From contig JALHLK010000047.1 of the NCBI GenBank assembly GCA_022844565.1, forward strand, positions 1 through 38,531: 38,531 bases of DNA, written 5' to 3'. The translations under genes and the position numbers were made by a program. Positions within the stretch are counted from its first letter, which is position 1. Every line of letters begins with the position of its first letter. Below are positions 1 to 8,331 of the stretch, in pieces. Origin of the DNA: Saprospiraceae bacterium (GTDB lineage Bacteria > Bacteroidota > Bacteroidia > Chitinophagales > Saprospiraceae). The notes beneath the pieces are model-generated. The model worked only from the letters and a program-made list of their open reading frames with translations, made no database searches and was not told the origin of the DNA.

Positions 1-79
1 AGGGCTCTTTAGAATAAAGGTGCTTTTGCATCCTTTGCATTAATTCTTCTGTTTCAATTTTTGTTCTTTCTTCTTTCAT
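1..79 (-). CDS. Partial unknown protein (N-terminus only)
   Basis: A minus-strand reading frame opens with ATG at 79-77 and runs off the left edge after about 26 codons. The visible start is charged and helical (MKEERTKIETEELMQRMQKH). No family can be recognised from so little. A good Bacteroidota -7 box lies just upstream at 91-84, which supports a real gene start. In-frame extension upstream meets a TAA with no better start before it. The very short distance between box and ATG would make the transcript nearly leaderless, or the real start could be one of the two later Met codons. Confidence 0.5.
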   Translation of the reverse strand, partial: MKEERTKIETEELMQRMQKHLYSKEP

Positions 80-83
80 TTTA

Positions 84-91
84 CAAAGATA
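84..91 (-). promoter_or_regulatory. -7 promoter box of the left-edge gene
   Basis: TATCTTTG on the minus strand fits the Bacteroidota consensus TAnnTTTG exactly. It lies 4 bases upstream of the ATG of the truncated gene at the window edge. Confidence 0.45.
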
Positions 92-256
92 TGTAGACAC
101 ACTTTATTGAACAATCTCGGAGCGTGTGGCAAGTTTTCAACAAAATTGTAGCTTCTACCTATCAAAAAAATCACGAGTTGATTGTTTTTAACCCTCAAAT
201 TAATGACAGTTATATAGTTTTCATCGACCGAAATAAGCATTAAGTAGAAAAAGCAA

Positions 257-285
257 TTGAATAAAAGGAGTAAACAGTATCTTTG
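257..285 (+). promoter_or_regulatory. Promoter of the ABC permease gene
   Basis: TTG at 257-259 and TATCTTTG at 278-285 are separated by 18 bases, close to the -33/-7 arrangement of Bacteroidota housekeeping promoters. The ATG follows about 20 bases after the -7 box. Confidence 0.6.
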
Positions 286-304
286 AGATTAATTATTACG
301 ATAC

Positions 305-1537
305 ATGTTAGTAACTATAGAAACATTAAAAGAAGCCTATTATTCAATAAGATCTAATTTTCTTAGGTCTTTGCTCACATTGCTCATCATTGCTATTGGG
401 ATAACATGTCTTGTGGGAATTTTGACGGCAATTGATGCTATACTTTTTTCGATGAGTAGCAATTTTAATAGATTGGGAGCTAACTCTATAGCCATTAGAC
501 CAGCAGAACAGACGATTTCTACTGTAAAGTCTGGCCGAAAAAGTAAAAGAAGTGAAAATATAACCTTCGAACAAGCTCTAAAATTTAAAGAGCGGTTTAG
601 AACTAGTGGAGCTTCTGTAGCTTTGGACACTTGGTGTAAAGGTAATGTAGAAATCAAGTTTGGCGAATTAAAAACCAACCCTACCTTCCAAATTAGAGGA
701 ATAGACGAAAACTATGTCATTGCATCGGCTTTTGAACTAGAAAGAGGACGAAACTTTGGAACTAACGAGACAAATAAGATCATCATAGGCTCTGAGGTAG
801 TTAAATTTTTGTTTGATGATAATTATGATAAAGCATTGGGTAAAACACTTATCGTAGACGGCAATCGATACAATGTAATCGGTGCTTTAAAACAAAAAGG
901 AAGTGGTTCTGGCGATAATGCTGACAAAAGAGTGTATATCCCAATTGATTTAGCGCGTAAATTGTATGGCTATGAAGATCAAAATATCAATATTGCCATT
1001 GCTGTACAAAATCCTTCTTATGTAGACGCAACTATCGAAAGTGCAATAGGACTAATGCGTGTGGTTCGCGATTTAAGACCTGTCGATGAAAATGATTTTG
1101 AAATCAAGAAAAGTGACTCTGTTTTAAATACCTTAAAAGAGATGACCTCCACATTGCGGTGGGCTACGGTAGTGATAGCGATGCTAACCTTGCTTGGAGC
1201 CTCAATAGGTCTAATGAATATCATGCTCGTATCAGTCACAGAGCGTACAAGAGAAATTGGCGTTCGAAAATCCCTCGGGGCAACGAGTAATAATATCCTT
1301 CTCCAGTTTATGACAGAAGCAGTTGTTATTTGCATAATGGGTGGTATTGTTGGCATTCTCCTTGGCATTGGTATTGGCTTTTTAGTTACCATATTGATAA
1401 AAGGCAAGTTTTTTATACCTTGGGCTTGGATGCTTTTGGGAATTGTAATATGTGTCTTTGTTGGCATTGTAGCAGGACTCTATCCCGCATTAAAGGCAGC
1501 GAGATTGGATCCTATTGAGTCGTTGAGGTACGAGTAG
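305..1537 (+). CDS. ABC transporter permease, MacB/FtsX type
   Basis: This is an inner-membrane permease of the MacB_PCD plus FtsX architecture, the class that drives export or lipoprotein/envelope remodelling rather than classical uptake. At 410 aa it has the usual length. One membrane segment lies near residues 20-48, followed by a large periplasmic domain (about 50-280). Three membrane segments follow near 284-311, 331-360 and 370-400. The signature TERTREIGVRKSLGA precedes the third segment, and the C-terminus LDPIESLRYE is the family hallmark. No ATP-binding domain is fused and none is adjacent, so the MacB-like ATPase and the adaptor must be encoded elsewhere. It has its own promoter 20 bases upstream and appears monocistronic. 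The substrate cannot be told from sequence. Confidence 0.88.
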   Translation: MLVTIETLKEAYYSIRSNFLRSLLTLLIIAIGITCLVGILTAIDAILFSMSSNFNRLGANSIAIRPAEQTISTVKSGRKSKRSENITFEQALKFKERFRTSGASVALDTWCKGNVEIKFGELKTNPTFQIRGIDENYVIASAFELERGRNFGTNETNKIIIGSEVVKFLFDDNYDKALGKTLIVDGNRYNVIGALKQKGSGSGDNADKRVYIPIDLARKLYGYEDQNINIAIAVQNPSYVDATIESAIGLMRVVRDLRPVDENDFEIKKSDSVLNTLKEMTSTLRWATVVIAMLTLLGASIGLMNIMLVSVTERTREIGVRKSLGATSNNILLQFMTEAVVICIMGGIVGILLGIGIGFLVTILIKGKFFIPWAWMLLGIVICVFVGIVAGLYPALKAARLDPIESLRYE

Positions 1538-1580
1538 TCTTTGGCCTTTGGCTTTTTGTCTTTGGCTGTTGGTCTTTGGC
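1538..1580. repeat. Short degenerate TTTGGC repeat
   Basis: Directly after the permease stop codon, the hexamer TTTGGC recurs four times with spacing of 7 to 20 bases, partly as TCTTTGGC. It is non-coding, low in complexity and has no obvious function. Confidence 0.5.
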
Positions 1581-1664
1581 AATTTGCTAAAAAAGCTTAT
1601 TTTTTATTAAATTCAATAACTTTTACCGCGACCTTCAGGTCGTGGAAAACAAAAAACGGCAATT

Positions 1665-1703
1665 TTTTTGTCACCATTTTTGTAACAAAAATGGTGACAA
1701 AAA
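1665..1703. repeat. Perfect inverted repeat, 18-bp arms
   Basis: Two 18-base arms (TTTTTGTCACCATTTTTG and its exact complement) surround the loop TAA between the permease and the DUF1800 gene. The U-run lies at the outer 5' end rather than the 3' end, so this is not a classical intrinsic terminator. It could be a transcript-end hairpin processed in either direction, or a small palindromic repeat. A smaller hairpin (CGACCT/AGGTCG) sits just before it at 1629-1642. Confidence 0.6.
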
Positions 1704-1778
1704 CTAAGGCGATTACTAAATGCTAAACTTAATTAAACCATTTCAATTTATGGCAGTCTAACCACAAATTAAACTTCC

Positions 1779-3554
1779 ATGAAAATAGCAAATCTTATCT
1801 TCATTTTTCTCGTTTTTATAAAACAGGTTTCTAGTGCCCAAATGAAATTTCCCTATCAAAAAATGGGCTATTCTAAGGAAGAAGCTGCTGTACACTTATT
1901 GAATAGATTTACTTTTGGGATAGCTGAAGGGGACATCGATGTGGTCCTTAAAATGGGGCATGAAAAATGGTTTGAAACACAGCTGAAAGGTGGAATAGCT
2001 GACAACCTTTTGAATGAAAAACTGAATTCCTATCCAGCGATTAATATGACTTCAGAAGAGATATCAAAAAAATTCTTGCTACCAGCTCAAGTGAGAAGAT
2101 TGGCAGAGAAAGATGGTATTCAAATTGGTGATGATCCAGAAAATCTTAAAAATGAGGATAGAGCGCGAATTAAGGAGTATTTGGACAAAAATAACATTCA
2201 GTTAGTACGAGAATTAGAAAGACAAACAACCAATCAAAAAATTTTACGTGCCATTTATACAAAAAATCAATTGCATGAGGTTTTGACCGATTTTTGGTTT
2301 AACCATTTCAATGTCTTCATGGGTAAAAACACTACCAGCAAATATGTATTAAGTTATGAAAGGGATGTCATTCGTCCAAATGTAGTTGGTAAATTTGAAG
2401 ATTTACTTGTTTTCACGGCCCAATCACCAGCAATGCTTACTTATCTCGATAATTTTAGTAGTACAAAAGAAGGCTTTAGTATGAATCCTAATAGACCTAA
2501 CAATAACAATGCAAAAGGCCTAAATGAAAATTATGCAAGAGAGGTTATGGAATTGCACACTTTGGGCGTAGATGGTGGATATACTCAAGCTGATGTGACC
2601 AATGCTGCAAAAGTCCTAACTGGATGGACTTTACACCCCAAGTTATTGATCCAAAACTTTGACGAAATGGCAAAATTGGCTAAAAAGTTTAGAAAGTCAA
2701 AGTCTGAAATGATAGAAATTAATGATTTTGTATTTTCACCAGAAAGGCATGAACCAGGCAGCAAATTAGTATTGAATAATACGTACCAAGAAGGCTATGA
2801 AGGTGGATTGCAACTGCTTAAAGATCTTGCATCTCACAATGCCACGGCATATTTTATATCCAAAAAGATAGCTACTAAATTTTTGAATGACAATCCTGAT
2901 GAAATGATCATCAAACAAATGGCAGAAGTTTTCAAAAAACAAAATGGAAGCATCACAGCTGTCTTGAGTTTTATGGTACAACATGATGCATTTTGGGATA
3001 AAAGCAATCAATTGAAGAAGATAAAATCTCCCTTTGAATATACTGTCAGTGCTGTTAGGGCAACAGGGGCTACGGTGGTTTTTCCGTACGCTTTAGCTAC
3101 AAAAATTGAAAAAATGGGTCAAAAACTTTATTTTTATCAAGCTCCAACGGGCTTTCCTGACAAAGGGCTGTTTTGGATAAACTCGGGCCTGCTCTTACAA
3201 AGGCTTAATTTTGGAATAGACTTAGCCAACAATAAAATAGGCGGAGTAAAAGTAAATCCTCTCAAAATGCTCCACAACCACGAGCCTGAATCACTTGAGG
3301 ATGCATTAAACAAAATATTTGCAAAACTCCTACCTACTTTAGACAGTGATGCCTCGATTGAAAAATTGCTGGCTGTAGCAAACACTCCAGAATTTGAGAA
3401 TAAAATCAAAGAAAAAGCCATCAAAAAGGACCAAAGTGAAATGGAAGTCGATCAAGAAAGCAATACCACTAACACGACCATGGAAGATAATAATAAGACC
3501 CTAGCCCAAGCATTAGGTATCATAATCGGCTCACCAAATTTTCAAAGAAGATAG
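1779..3554 (+). CDS. DUF1800 family exported protein
   Basis: A 591-aa protein of the DUF1800 family, found widely in Bacteroidota and Planctomycetes next to DUF1501 proteins; the molecular function is unknown. An N-terminal Sec signal peptide ends near ...KQVSSAQ (about residue 20). Family landmarks visible are HLLNRFTFG near residue 40, LTDFWFNHFNVFMGK, the conserved block NENYAREVMELHTLGVDGGY followed by LTGWT, and HEPGSK. A charged, Asn/Thr-rich segment precedes the extreme C-terminus. The DUF1501 partner starts 3 bases downstream, so the two are surely co-transcribed. No recognisable T9SS sorting domain is present, so the protein is probably periplasmic. Confidence 0.9.
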   Translation: MKIANLIFIFLVFIKQVSSAQMKFPYQKMGYSKEEAAVHLLNRFTFGIAEGDIDVVLKMGHEKWFETQLKGGIADNLLNEKLNSYPAINMTSEEISKKFLLPAQVRRLAEKDGIQIGDDPENLKNEDRARIKEYLDKNNIQLVRELERQTTNQKILRAIYTKNQLHEVLTDFWFNHFNVFMGKNTTSKYVLSYERDVIRPNVVGKFEDLLVFTAQSPAMLTYLDNFSSTKEGFSMNPNRPNNNNAKGLNENYAREVMELHTLGVDGGYTQADVTNAAKVLTGWTLHPKLLIQNFDEMAKLAKKFRKSKSEMIEINDFVFSPERHEPGSKLVLNNTYQEGYEGGLQLLKDLASHNATAYFISKKIATKFLNDNPDEMIIKQMAEVFKKQNGSITAVLSFMVQHDAFWDKSNQLKKIKSPFEYTVSAVRATGATVVFPYALATKIEKMGQKLYFYQAPTGFPDKGLFWINSGLLLQRLNFGIDLANNKIGGVKVNPLKMLHNHEPESLEDALNKIFAKLLPTLDSDASIEKLLAVANTPEFENKIKEKAIKKDQSEMEVDQESNTTNTTMEDNNKTLAQALGIIIGSPNFQRR

Positions 3555-3557
3555 ATC

Positions 3558-4796
3558 ATGAATAATAGTAGAAGATTTTTTATCAAACAAGGTGGTATCG
3601 CATTTTTTGGATTAGGTATAACCTCTGTACCTGATTTTGTGAAGAAAGCCATTACCGCTCAAAAAAAGGTAAATAAAAACAAGATTCTTGTTTGCATTTT
3701 TCAACGTGGAGCTATGGATGGTTTGATGGCAGTAAGTCCATTTAATGATTCTAATCTAAAAGCCTTCAGGCCCAATCTTTTTATGCCAGTAGGTGGAGGC
3801 AAATCACCTATTGACCTCAATGGTAAGTTTGCTTTGCATCCTAGTTTTAAATCCTTTGAATCGCTATACCATGACAACAATTTAGCAGTAATACACGGTA
3901 TTGGTTCTCCTAATACTACTAGAAGTCATTTTGACGCACAAGACTTTATGGAGACGGGTACTCCATTTGTCAAAGGCACAGCAAGTGGATGGCTTAACAG
4001 GGTTTTGGAGTCTACCGAAGGTAACAAAAGTATCTTCAAAGGAGTGAGTATTACCAATGCGATGCCTCGATCTATGTATGGAGAATACCCATGTCTAGCT
4101 GTCTCAGACTTCAAAAACTTCAAATTAAATAGCAGATCGAGTAAAATATTGTCTTCAGAACTGAGCTTAGAAGAGCTTTATGATGCGACGATCGATGATT
4201 TGCAAAAAGATACTTCAAAGGAAAGTTTTGAAGCTATGAAAACAATTGAAAAATTGGATTTCAAAAGTTACACACCATCGAAAAGCGCAAAATATCCCAA
4301 TTCTCCACTTGGCAACTCCCTAAAACAAATTGCCCAATTGATCAAATCTGATGTGGGTTTAGAAATAGGTTTTGCGGAGAGCAATGGTTGGGATACCCAT
4401 TTTAATCAAGGTACAGATGCTGGAGTATTCGCTCGGAATGCCAATGACTTAAGTTCTTCAATTGCTGCTCTTTGGTCAGATATTGAGACATTTCAAAATG
4501 ATGTAGTTATTATGACCATGACTGAATTTGGTAGAACTGTAAAACAAAATGGCACTAATGGAACCGATCACGGTAGAGCATCGTGCAGCTTTGTTATAGG
4601 AAATTCTGTAAAAGGTGGCCAGGTGTATGAAGAAATGAAAGACCTAAGTCTAGACAATCTTTTTGAGAAAAGAGACTTACCTGTCACGACAGATTACCGA
4701 TCGCTTTTTAACGCCATAGCCGAAAACCACTTAGGTGTCAAGGACAAATCAAAGTTGTTTCCAGATTGGAAGGGTAGTAATATTGATATTTTTTGA
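3558..4796 (+). CDS. DUF1501 family protein with Tat-like signal
   Basis: A 412-aa DUF1501 protein, related to the alkaline phosphatase/sulfatase fold; its role is unknown, but it is almost always encoded beside a DUF1800 protein, as here. The N-terminus SRRFFIKQGG followed by a hydrophobic stretch matches a twin-arginine signal, so it is probably exported folded. Family motifs seen are FQRGAMDGL, HGIGSPNTTRSHFDAQDFME, GWDTHFNQG near residue 278, and MTEFGRTVKQNGTNGTDHG near residue 323. The His/Asp residues in these blocks resemble metal ligands. The upstream DUF1800 protein instead has a Sec-type signal, so the pair would use two translocation routes. Confidence 0.9.
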   Translation: MNNSRRFFIKQGGIAFFGLGITSVPDFVKKAITAQKKVNKNKILVCIFQRGAMDGLMAVSPFNDSNLKAFRPNLFMPVGGGKSPIDLNGKFALHPSFKSFESLYHDNNLAVIHGIGSPNTTRSHFDAQDFMETGTPFVKGTASGWLNRVLESTEGNKSIFKGVSITNAMPRSMYGEYPCLAVSDFKNFKLNSRSSKILSSELSLEELYDATIDDLQKDTSKESFEAMKTIEKLDFKSYTPSKSAKYPNSPLGNSLKQIAQLIKSDVGLEIGFAESNGWDTHFNQGTDAGVFARNANDLSSSIAALWSDIETFQNDVVIMTMTEFGRTVKQNGTNGTDHGRASCSFVIGNSVKGGQVYEEMKDLSLDNLFEKRDLPVTTDYRSLFNAIAENHLGVKDKSKLFPDWKGSNIDIF

Positions 4797-4976
4797 TTGA
4801 TACTTAGACTCCCACCAAATTATCATTTTCGGAGCTCGCTATTGAGTGTAAAGTTTAGTTTTCTAATTATTTTGAGTTTTTTGTATTTTATATTTAAAAA
4901 TATATTTATTTGCATTAAAATCGCACTAAATACGATTTAAAATATTACTTTTTCAGTACAAAAATGATAATTGACC

Positions 4977-6161
4977 ATGCGCTATTTAATTCTTTTTACC
5001 AGTTTTTTAGTAATCCAAGGTCTGGTGTTTTCTCAAATCAGAAAGGATATAAACTTTATTAATGAAGGTCGAAGTAGAGAGGTTATCGTTTCAATTCCAT
5101 CAAAAGCCGCCCCATTAGAAGGATATCCTATTGTATTTATGCTACACGGTACATCAGGTGATGCATCAGTCTTTTACAACAATAAAGGATGGAAAGAACT
5201 AGGACAAGAAAAAAATTTTATTACTGTTTTTCCATCGTCTTTAAAATGGTGCTTTGTGGAGGGAGGAGTGGTAAAAATACAAACAAGGTTTAATTGCGGA
5301 GGACTTTTAGACTCCATTTGCCCTCAAGAGATTCCTAAGTTAGTTGATGATATCGGTTTTTTTAGAAAAACTGTGAATTTATTAAAAGACTCCTTAAAAA
5401 TAAATGAAGATAAAATATTTATAAGTGGATTTTCTAACGGGAGTAGTATGATACATAAAGTAGCGATGGACGCTGGAGATCTATTTAAAGGAGCAGCAGG
5501 TTCGAGTGCTCCTTTACATGAATTAGACTCTATTGAACCAAAGAATAGGATTCCCATTTGGTATGTTGTCGGTACCAAAGATGATCGGTATTTTACTCCA
5601 AATTTTCCAAAGGAATTGCCTTTTGGTGGCGATTCAATATTGGTTTATCATAAAGTAGCATTAAACAGAGCATTAGCCTGTCAGGGTCTAACAGATAATT
5701 ACAAAAAGATCGAAACAAATAATAATAAGACTTATATATGGTCTGAATGTAAACCAGGGGTTAAGTGCGCACCATACTTATTTTCAATTAATAAAGGTCA
5801 AACACATGAATACCCTAATGGAATTAATTATCCTTTTAATGCCCCAACCTTATTCTGGGACTTCTTCAATCAGCCTCCCAAAACATCGATAGTAACCTCT
5901 GTAGAATCCAATAAAGTATTTGAACCTAATATTTTTCCAAACCCTTCTTCAGACAAAATCAGTGTTATCAATAATTTTGGAACAGGCATAAATTGGACTG
6001 TTGAAATTTTGGATATGAACAATAAAATAATAAATAAATCAACCATACAAGACATGGATTTTACCAATATAGATATTACTCATCTCTCACGAGGTTTATA
6101 TTTTCTAAAAGTTCAAAACACAGAAGGTAAGTCAAGTATTCAGAGATTTTTGAAAATTTAA
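4977..6161 (+). CDS. T9SS-exported esterase (PHB depolymerase/feruloyl esterase-like)
   Basis: An alpha/beta hydrolase of the LpqC/polyhydroxybutyrate-depolymerase/feruloyl-esterase group, probably acting on polymeric esters outside the cell. With ATG at 4977 the protein is 394 aa; a TTG six bases upstream is in frame but gives a worse signal peptide. The signal peptide ends near ...GLVFSQ (residue 20). An oxyanion-loop motif HGTSG lies at 57-61. The nucleophile elbow GFSNG is at 151-155 (Ser153). Likely acid residues are in GTKDD near 202, and the likely His is in QTHEYP at 277. Paired cysteines in the catalytic domain suggest disulfides. Residues from about 318 (PNIFPNPSSDKISV) to the end (QRFLKI) form a type A T9SS sorting domain, so the enzyme is likely surface-attached or secreted. 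Confidence 0.83.
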   Translation: MRYLILFTSFLVIQGLVFSQIRKDINFINEGRSREVIVSIPSKAAPLEGYPIVFMLHGTSGDASVFYNNKGWKELGQEKNFITVFPSSLKWCFVEGGVVKIQTRFNCGGLLDSICPQEIPKLVDDIGFFRKTVNLLKDSLKINEDKIFISGFSNGSSMIHKVAMDAGDLFKGAAGSSAPLHELDSIEPKNRIPIWYVVGTKDDRYFTPNFPKELPFGGDSILVYHKVALNRALACQGLTDNYKKIETNNNKTYIWSECKPGVKCAPYLFSINKGQTHEYPNGINYPFNAPTLFWDFFNQPPKTSIVTSVESNKVFEPNIFPNPSSDKISVINNFGTGINWTVEILDMNNKIINKSTIQDMDFTNIDITHLSRGLYFLKVQNTEGKSSIQRFLKI

Positions 6162-6240
6162 TAATAAGCATTAAAAATTAAGAAAAGCTTGGGATTATTC
6201 CTTTTAAATTGAAAATTTATTTTATTTTCATTGAAATGTT

Positions 6241-6248
6241 TACCTTCG
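6241..6248 (+). promoter_or_regulatory. Possible -7 box of the ompH pair
   Basis: TACCTTCG differs from TAnnTTTG by one base and lies in the 267-base AT-rich spacer before the first OmpH gene. It would imply a leader of about 180 bases. No convincing -33 element is present, so this is a weak call. Confidence 0.3.
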
Positions 6249-6428
6249 CGGCTGATATTATTTTTCTACAAATTTGTCATAAAATTAGAAATGTGACGTT
6301 ATACGTCTTGATTTAATCAATATTAATGTTTCTTTATCATATTACTTGAAGAATTAAGATAGCATTAACTAACACAATATGTAGATTTGTAGTCAAAGTA
6401 ATAATTATAAAATTTAAAAAATTAAGCC

Positions 6429-6938
6429 ATGAAAAAAGTAATATTCTCCTTGTTTTTTATTGGATTTGTAGGATTTGCCAATGCCCAACGTTTTGCAGTA
6501 ATAGATGTGGCAGCTGTGTTAGAAGGAATGGCAGATTACAAAGCAGCACAAGCTGAAATTGATAAAGTAGCAGCACTTTGGCAACAAGAAATTGCTCAAG
6601 AAATGGACAAGATTAAGTCAATGTACAACAAATATCAAGCAGAAGAAGTATTGCTTTCTGAGGATGCAAAACGTACAAGAGAAGAACAAATCATTAAAAA
6701 GGAAGAAGAAGTAAGAGAGTTGCAAAAAAGAAGATTCGGACCAGAAGGTGATCTTTTTAAAAGAAGACAACAAATGGTGACTCCTATTCAAGACAAAGTC
6801 TTTGGCAATCTTCAAGCCTATGCCGACGAAAAAGGGTATGACATCATTTTAGACAAATCAAGTGCTGCAGGTATCTTGTTCGTAGGTCCTAATTTTGACA
6901 AAACTGAAGAAGTAAAAAAGAGACTAGGGTCTAATTAA
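6429..6938 (+). CDS. OmpH/Skp family periplasmic chaperone (copy 1)
   Basis: A 169-aa OmpH/Skp-like protein. Skp holds unfolded outer-membrane proteins in the periplasm and hands them to the BAM machinery. The signal peptide MKKVIFSLFFIGFVGFANAQ is followed by the beta strand RFAVIDVAAVL. A long charged coiled coil (about residues 40-125) carries the tentacle arms, and the C-terminal part (ADEKGYDIILDKSSAAGILF) closes the body domain. The length matches the family. The paralogue begins 23 bases downstream, an arrangement usual in Bacteroidota, where the pair often follows bamA; here the upstream neighbour is an esterase instead. Confidence 0.88.
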   Translation: MKKVIFSLFFIGFVGFANAQRFAVIDVAAVLEGMADYKAAQAEIDKVAALWQQEIAQEMDKIKSMYNKYQAEEVLLSEDAKRTREEQIIKKEEEVRELQKRRFGPEGDLFKRRQQMVTPIQDKVFGNLQAYADEKGYDIILDKSSAAGILFVGPNFDKTEEVKKRLGSN

Positions 6939-6961
6939 TTATTAAAATCAACAATTTAAAT

Positions 6962-7456
6962 ATGAAAAAATCAATTCTTATAGTATCATTAGCTATAATT
7001 TCATTGTCATTAAATGCACAAAAAGTAGGCTATATTAACAGTCAAGCAATCATAAGCGAACTGCCTGAAGTAATGGAAGCGAATTCCTCGATTGAAGCTT
7101 TAAAAGCTCAACTTGTAAAAAAAGGTCAAGAAATGATTCAAGCTTTACAACAAAAAGGTCAAAAATTAGAAGCAGAGAAAAATGCAATGGCTCCTATAAA
7201 GTTTCAGGAAGAAGTAGACAAGTTAAAAAAAGAAGAACAAGAAATTGTGACTTTTGAAGAACAAAGCCAATTTAAAATTATGCAAAAAAGTGAGTTTTTG
7301 CTTGGACCTATTCAAAAGAAAATGAATGAGGTTATAAAAACGATCGCTAAAGAAAATGGTTACAGCTACGTATTTGATACAGGGGCGGGCAACATTCTTT
7401 ACTCTGATGAAAAAGCAGATTTGTCAGCACTGGTAAAAGCAAAAATGAAACTATAA
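6962..7456 (+). CDS. OmpH/Skp family periplasmic chaperone (copy 2)
   Basis: The second OmpH/Skp paralogue, 164 aa, with a signal peptide ending at ...SLNAQ, the body strand KVGYINSQAII, a Lys/Glu/Gln-rich coiled coil (about residues 40-115) and the closing element AKENGYSYVFDTGAGNILY. It is co-transcribed with the copy upstream and followed by a probable intrinsic terminator. The two copies are clearly diverged in sequence, so they may form a mixed trimer or serve different clients. That division of labour is inference only. Confidence 0.88.
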   Translation: MKKSILIVSLAIISLSLNAQKVGYINSQAIISELPEVMEANSSIEALKAQLVKKGQEMIQALQQKGQKLEAEKNAMAPIKFQEEVDKLKKEEQEIVTFEEQSQFKIMQKSEFLLGPIQKKMNEVIKTIAKENGYSYVFDTGAGNILYSDEKADLSALVKAKMKL

Positions 7457-7486
7457 TAACCAAAAGGACATCTTTAAAATAATAGG

Positions 7487-7522
7487 CCTCTAATTTGCAT
7501 AAAGTTAGGGGTTTTATTTTTT
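7487..7522 (+). terminator. Probable intrinsic terminator of the ompH pair
   Basis: CCTCTAA at 7487-7493 pairs with TTAGGGG at 7505-7511 (one wobble pair), followed by TTTTATTTTTT. It lies 30 bases after the stop of the second OmpH gene. Confidence 0.55.
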
Positions 7523-7628
7523 ATATGGTCAGCAAAATAATTCCTGTTAAGTACAAATCCTGAGGTAAGCTGTATTTGCTATTTTACTATTTTCTTAACT
7601 CGCAGTAAAAATATATTCAATAAATTAC

Positions 7629-7636
7629 TACATTTG
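7629..7636 (+). promoter_or_regulatory. -7 box of the TetR-type regulator
   Basis: TACATTTG matches TAnnTTTG and lies 26 bases before the ATG at 7663. No clear -33 element is seen. A TetR protein often controls its own promoter, but no obvious palindromic operator is visible here. Confidence 0.5.
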
Positions 7637-7662
7637 GTACATCAAATAGATAGTGATAATTA

Positions 7663-8331
7663 ATGAAGATTCCAAACAAAATAAAGAAAGAGAATATCAT
7701 CATAGATAGTGCTGAAAAGGTCTTTTCCAAAGTTGGTTATAAAAATACCAGGATGGAGGAGATAGCCCGAATAGCAGGCATTACTAAAGTGACTTTATAT
7801 TCCTATTTTAAAAGTAAAGAAAATCTTTATATGGCGGTCACTTACAGAGCCTTACAAGCATTAATCGATGCCTATCATGAACGAATTGGTTCGAAAAATG
7901 AACTTAATGGCTTGGATGCTTCTGTTGCTCTTATGGAAGCTTTTATGACTTTTTGCGAAGATCATTATTTATATTCAGAAGCATTACTCGATTATTTTTC
8001 TATAGTAAGATCTACAGCTGTAGCAGGCGAAGAAGCAAAAAAACTAACAGAAGCCCTAAAAGAAAGTAATTACTTTACAAAAGTCCAAGAATTACAAAAT
8101 CTACCATACAAGATTAGTGCACAAGAAATTCAAAGAGGAATAGATGATGGGAGTATTAAACCATCAATAGACCCAATGTTTCAAACCCTGCATACTTGGA
8201 CAATCGTAATAGGATATGCTAAGATTGTAGCATCTTCAGGAGACTCGTCTCTTCCATTATTCAGAGTGTCATTGAAGGAATTAAAACATTATAATTTAGA
8301 TTTAAAAAGGAAGATCTTGGCAAATGATTGA
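7663..8331 (+). CDS. TetR/AcrR family transcriptional regulator
   Basis: A 222-aa one-component repressor-like protein. The N-terminal TetR DNA-binding domain covers residues 8-55: IIDSAEKVFSKVGYKNTRME, then the helix-turn-helix IARIAGITKVTLYSYFKSKE, then NLYMAV. The all-helical ligand domain fills the rest and is not assignable to a subfamily by eye. The gene stands alone: the OmpH pair upstream ends in a terminator, and a 560-base non-coding block lies downstream. Its targets are therefore not indicated by context. Length and domain order are normal for the family. Confidence 0.88.
   Translation: MKIPNKIKKENIIIDSAEKVFSKVGYKNTRMEEIARIAGITKVTLYSYFKSKENLYMAVTYRALQALIDAYHERIGSKNELNGLDASVALMEAFMTFCEDHYLYSEALLDYFSIVRSTAVAGEEAKKLTEALKESNYFTKVQELQNLPYKISAQEIQRGIDDGSIKPSIDPMFQTLHTWTIVIGYAKIVASSGDSSLPLFRVSLKELKHYNLDLKRKILAND

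Noticed and set aside
1018-1467. Minus-strand open frame of 149 codons inside the permease gene
   Set aside because: The plus strand encodes clear FtsX/MacB motifs over the same bases; the antisense translation is low in quality (many Ile/Thr/Pro runs).
1541-1726. Small plus-strand open frame after the permease
   Set aside because: It covers the TTTGGC repeats and the palindrome and has no ribosome-binding context; the translation is an artefact of the repeat.
4915-4940. Inverted repeat AAATCG/CGATTT before the esterase gene as an operator
   Set aside because: Six-base arms in very AT-rich DNA occur easily by chance; no regulator or promoter evidence supports it.
4971-4976. TTG start six bases upstream of the esterase ATG
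   Set aside because: It adds only two residues before Met, and the ATG at 4977 gives a normal signal peptide.
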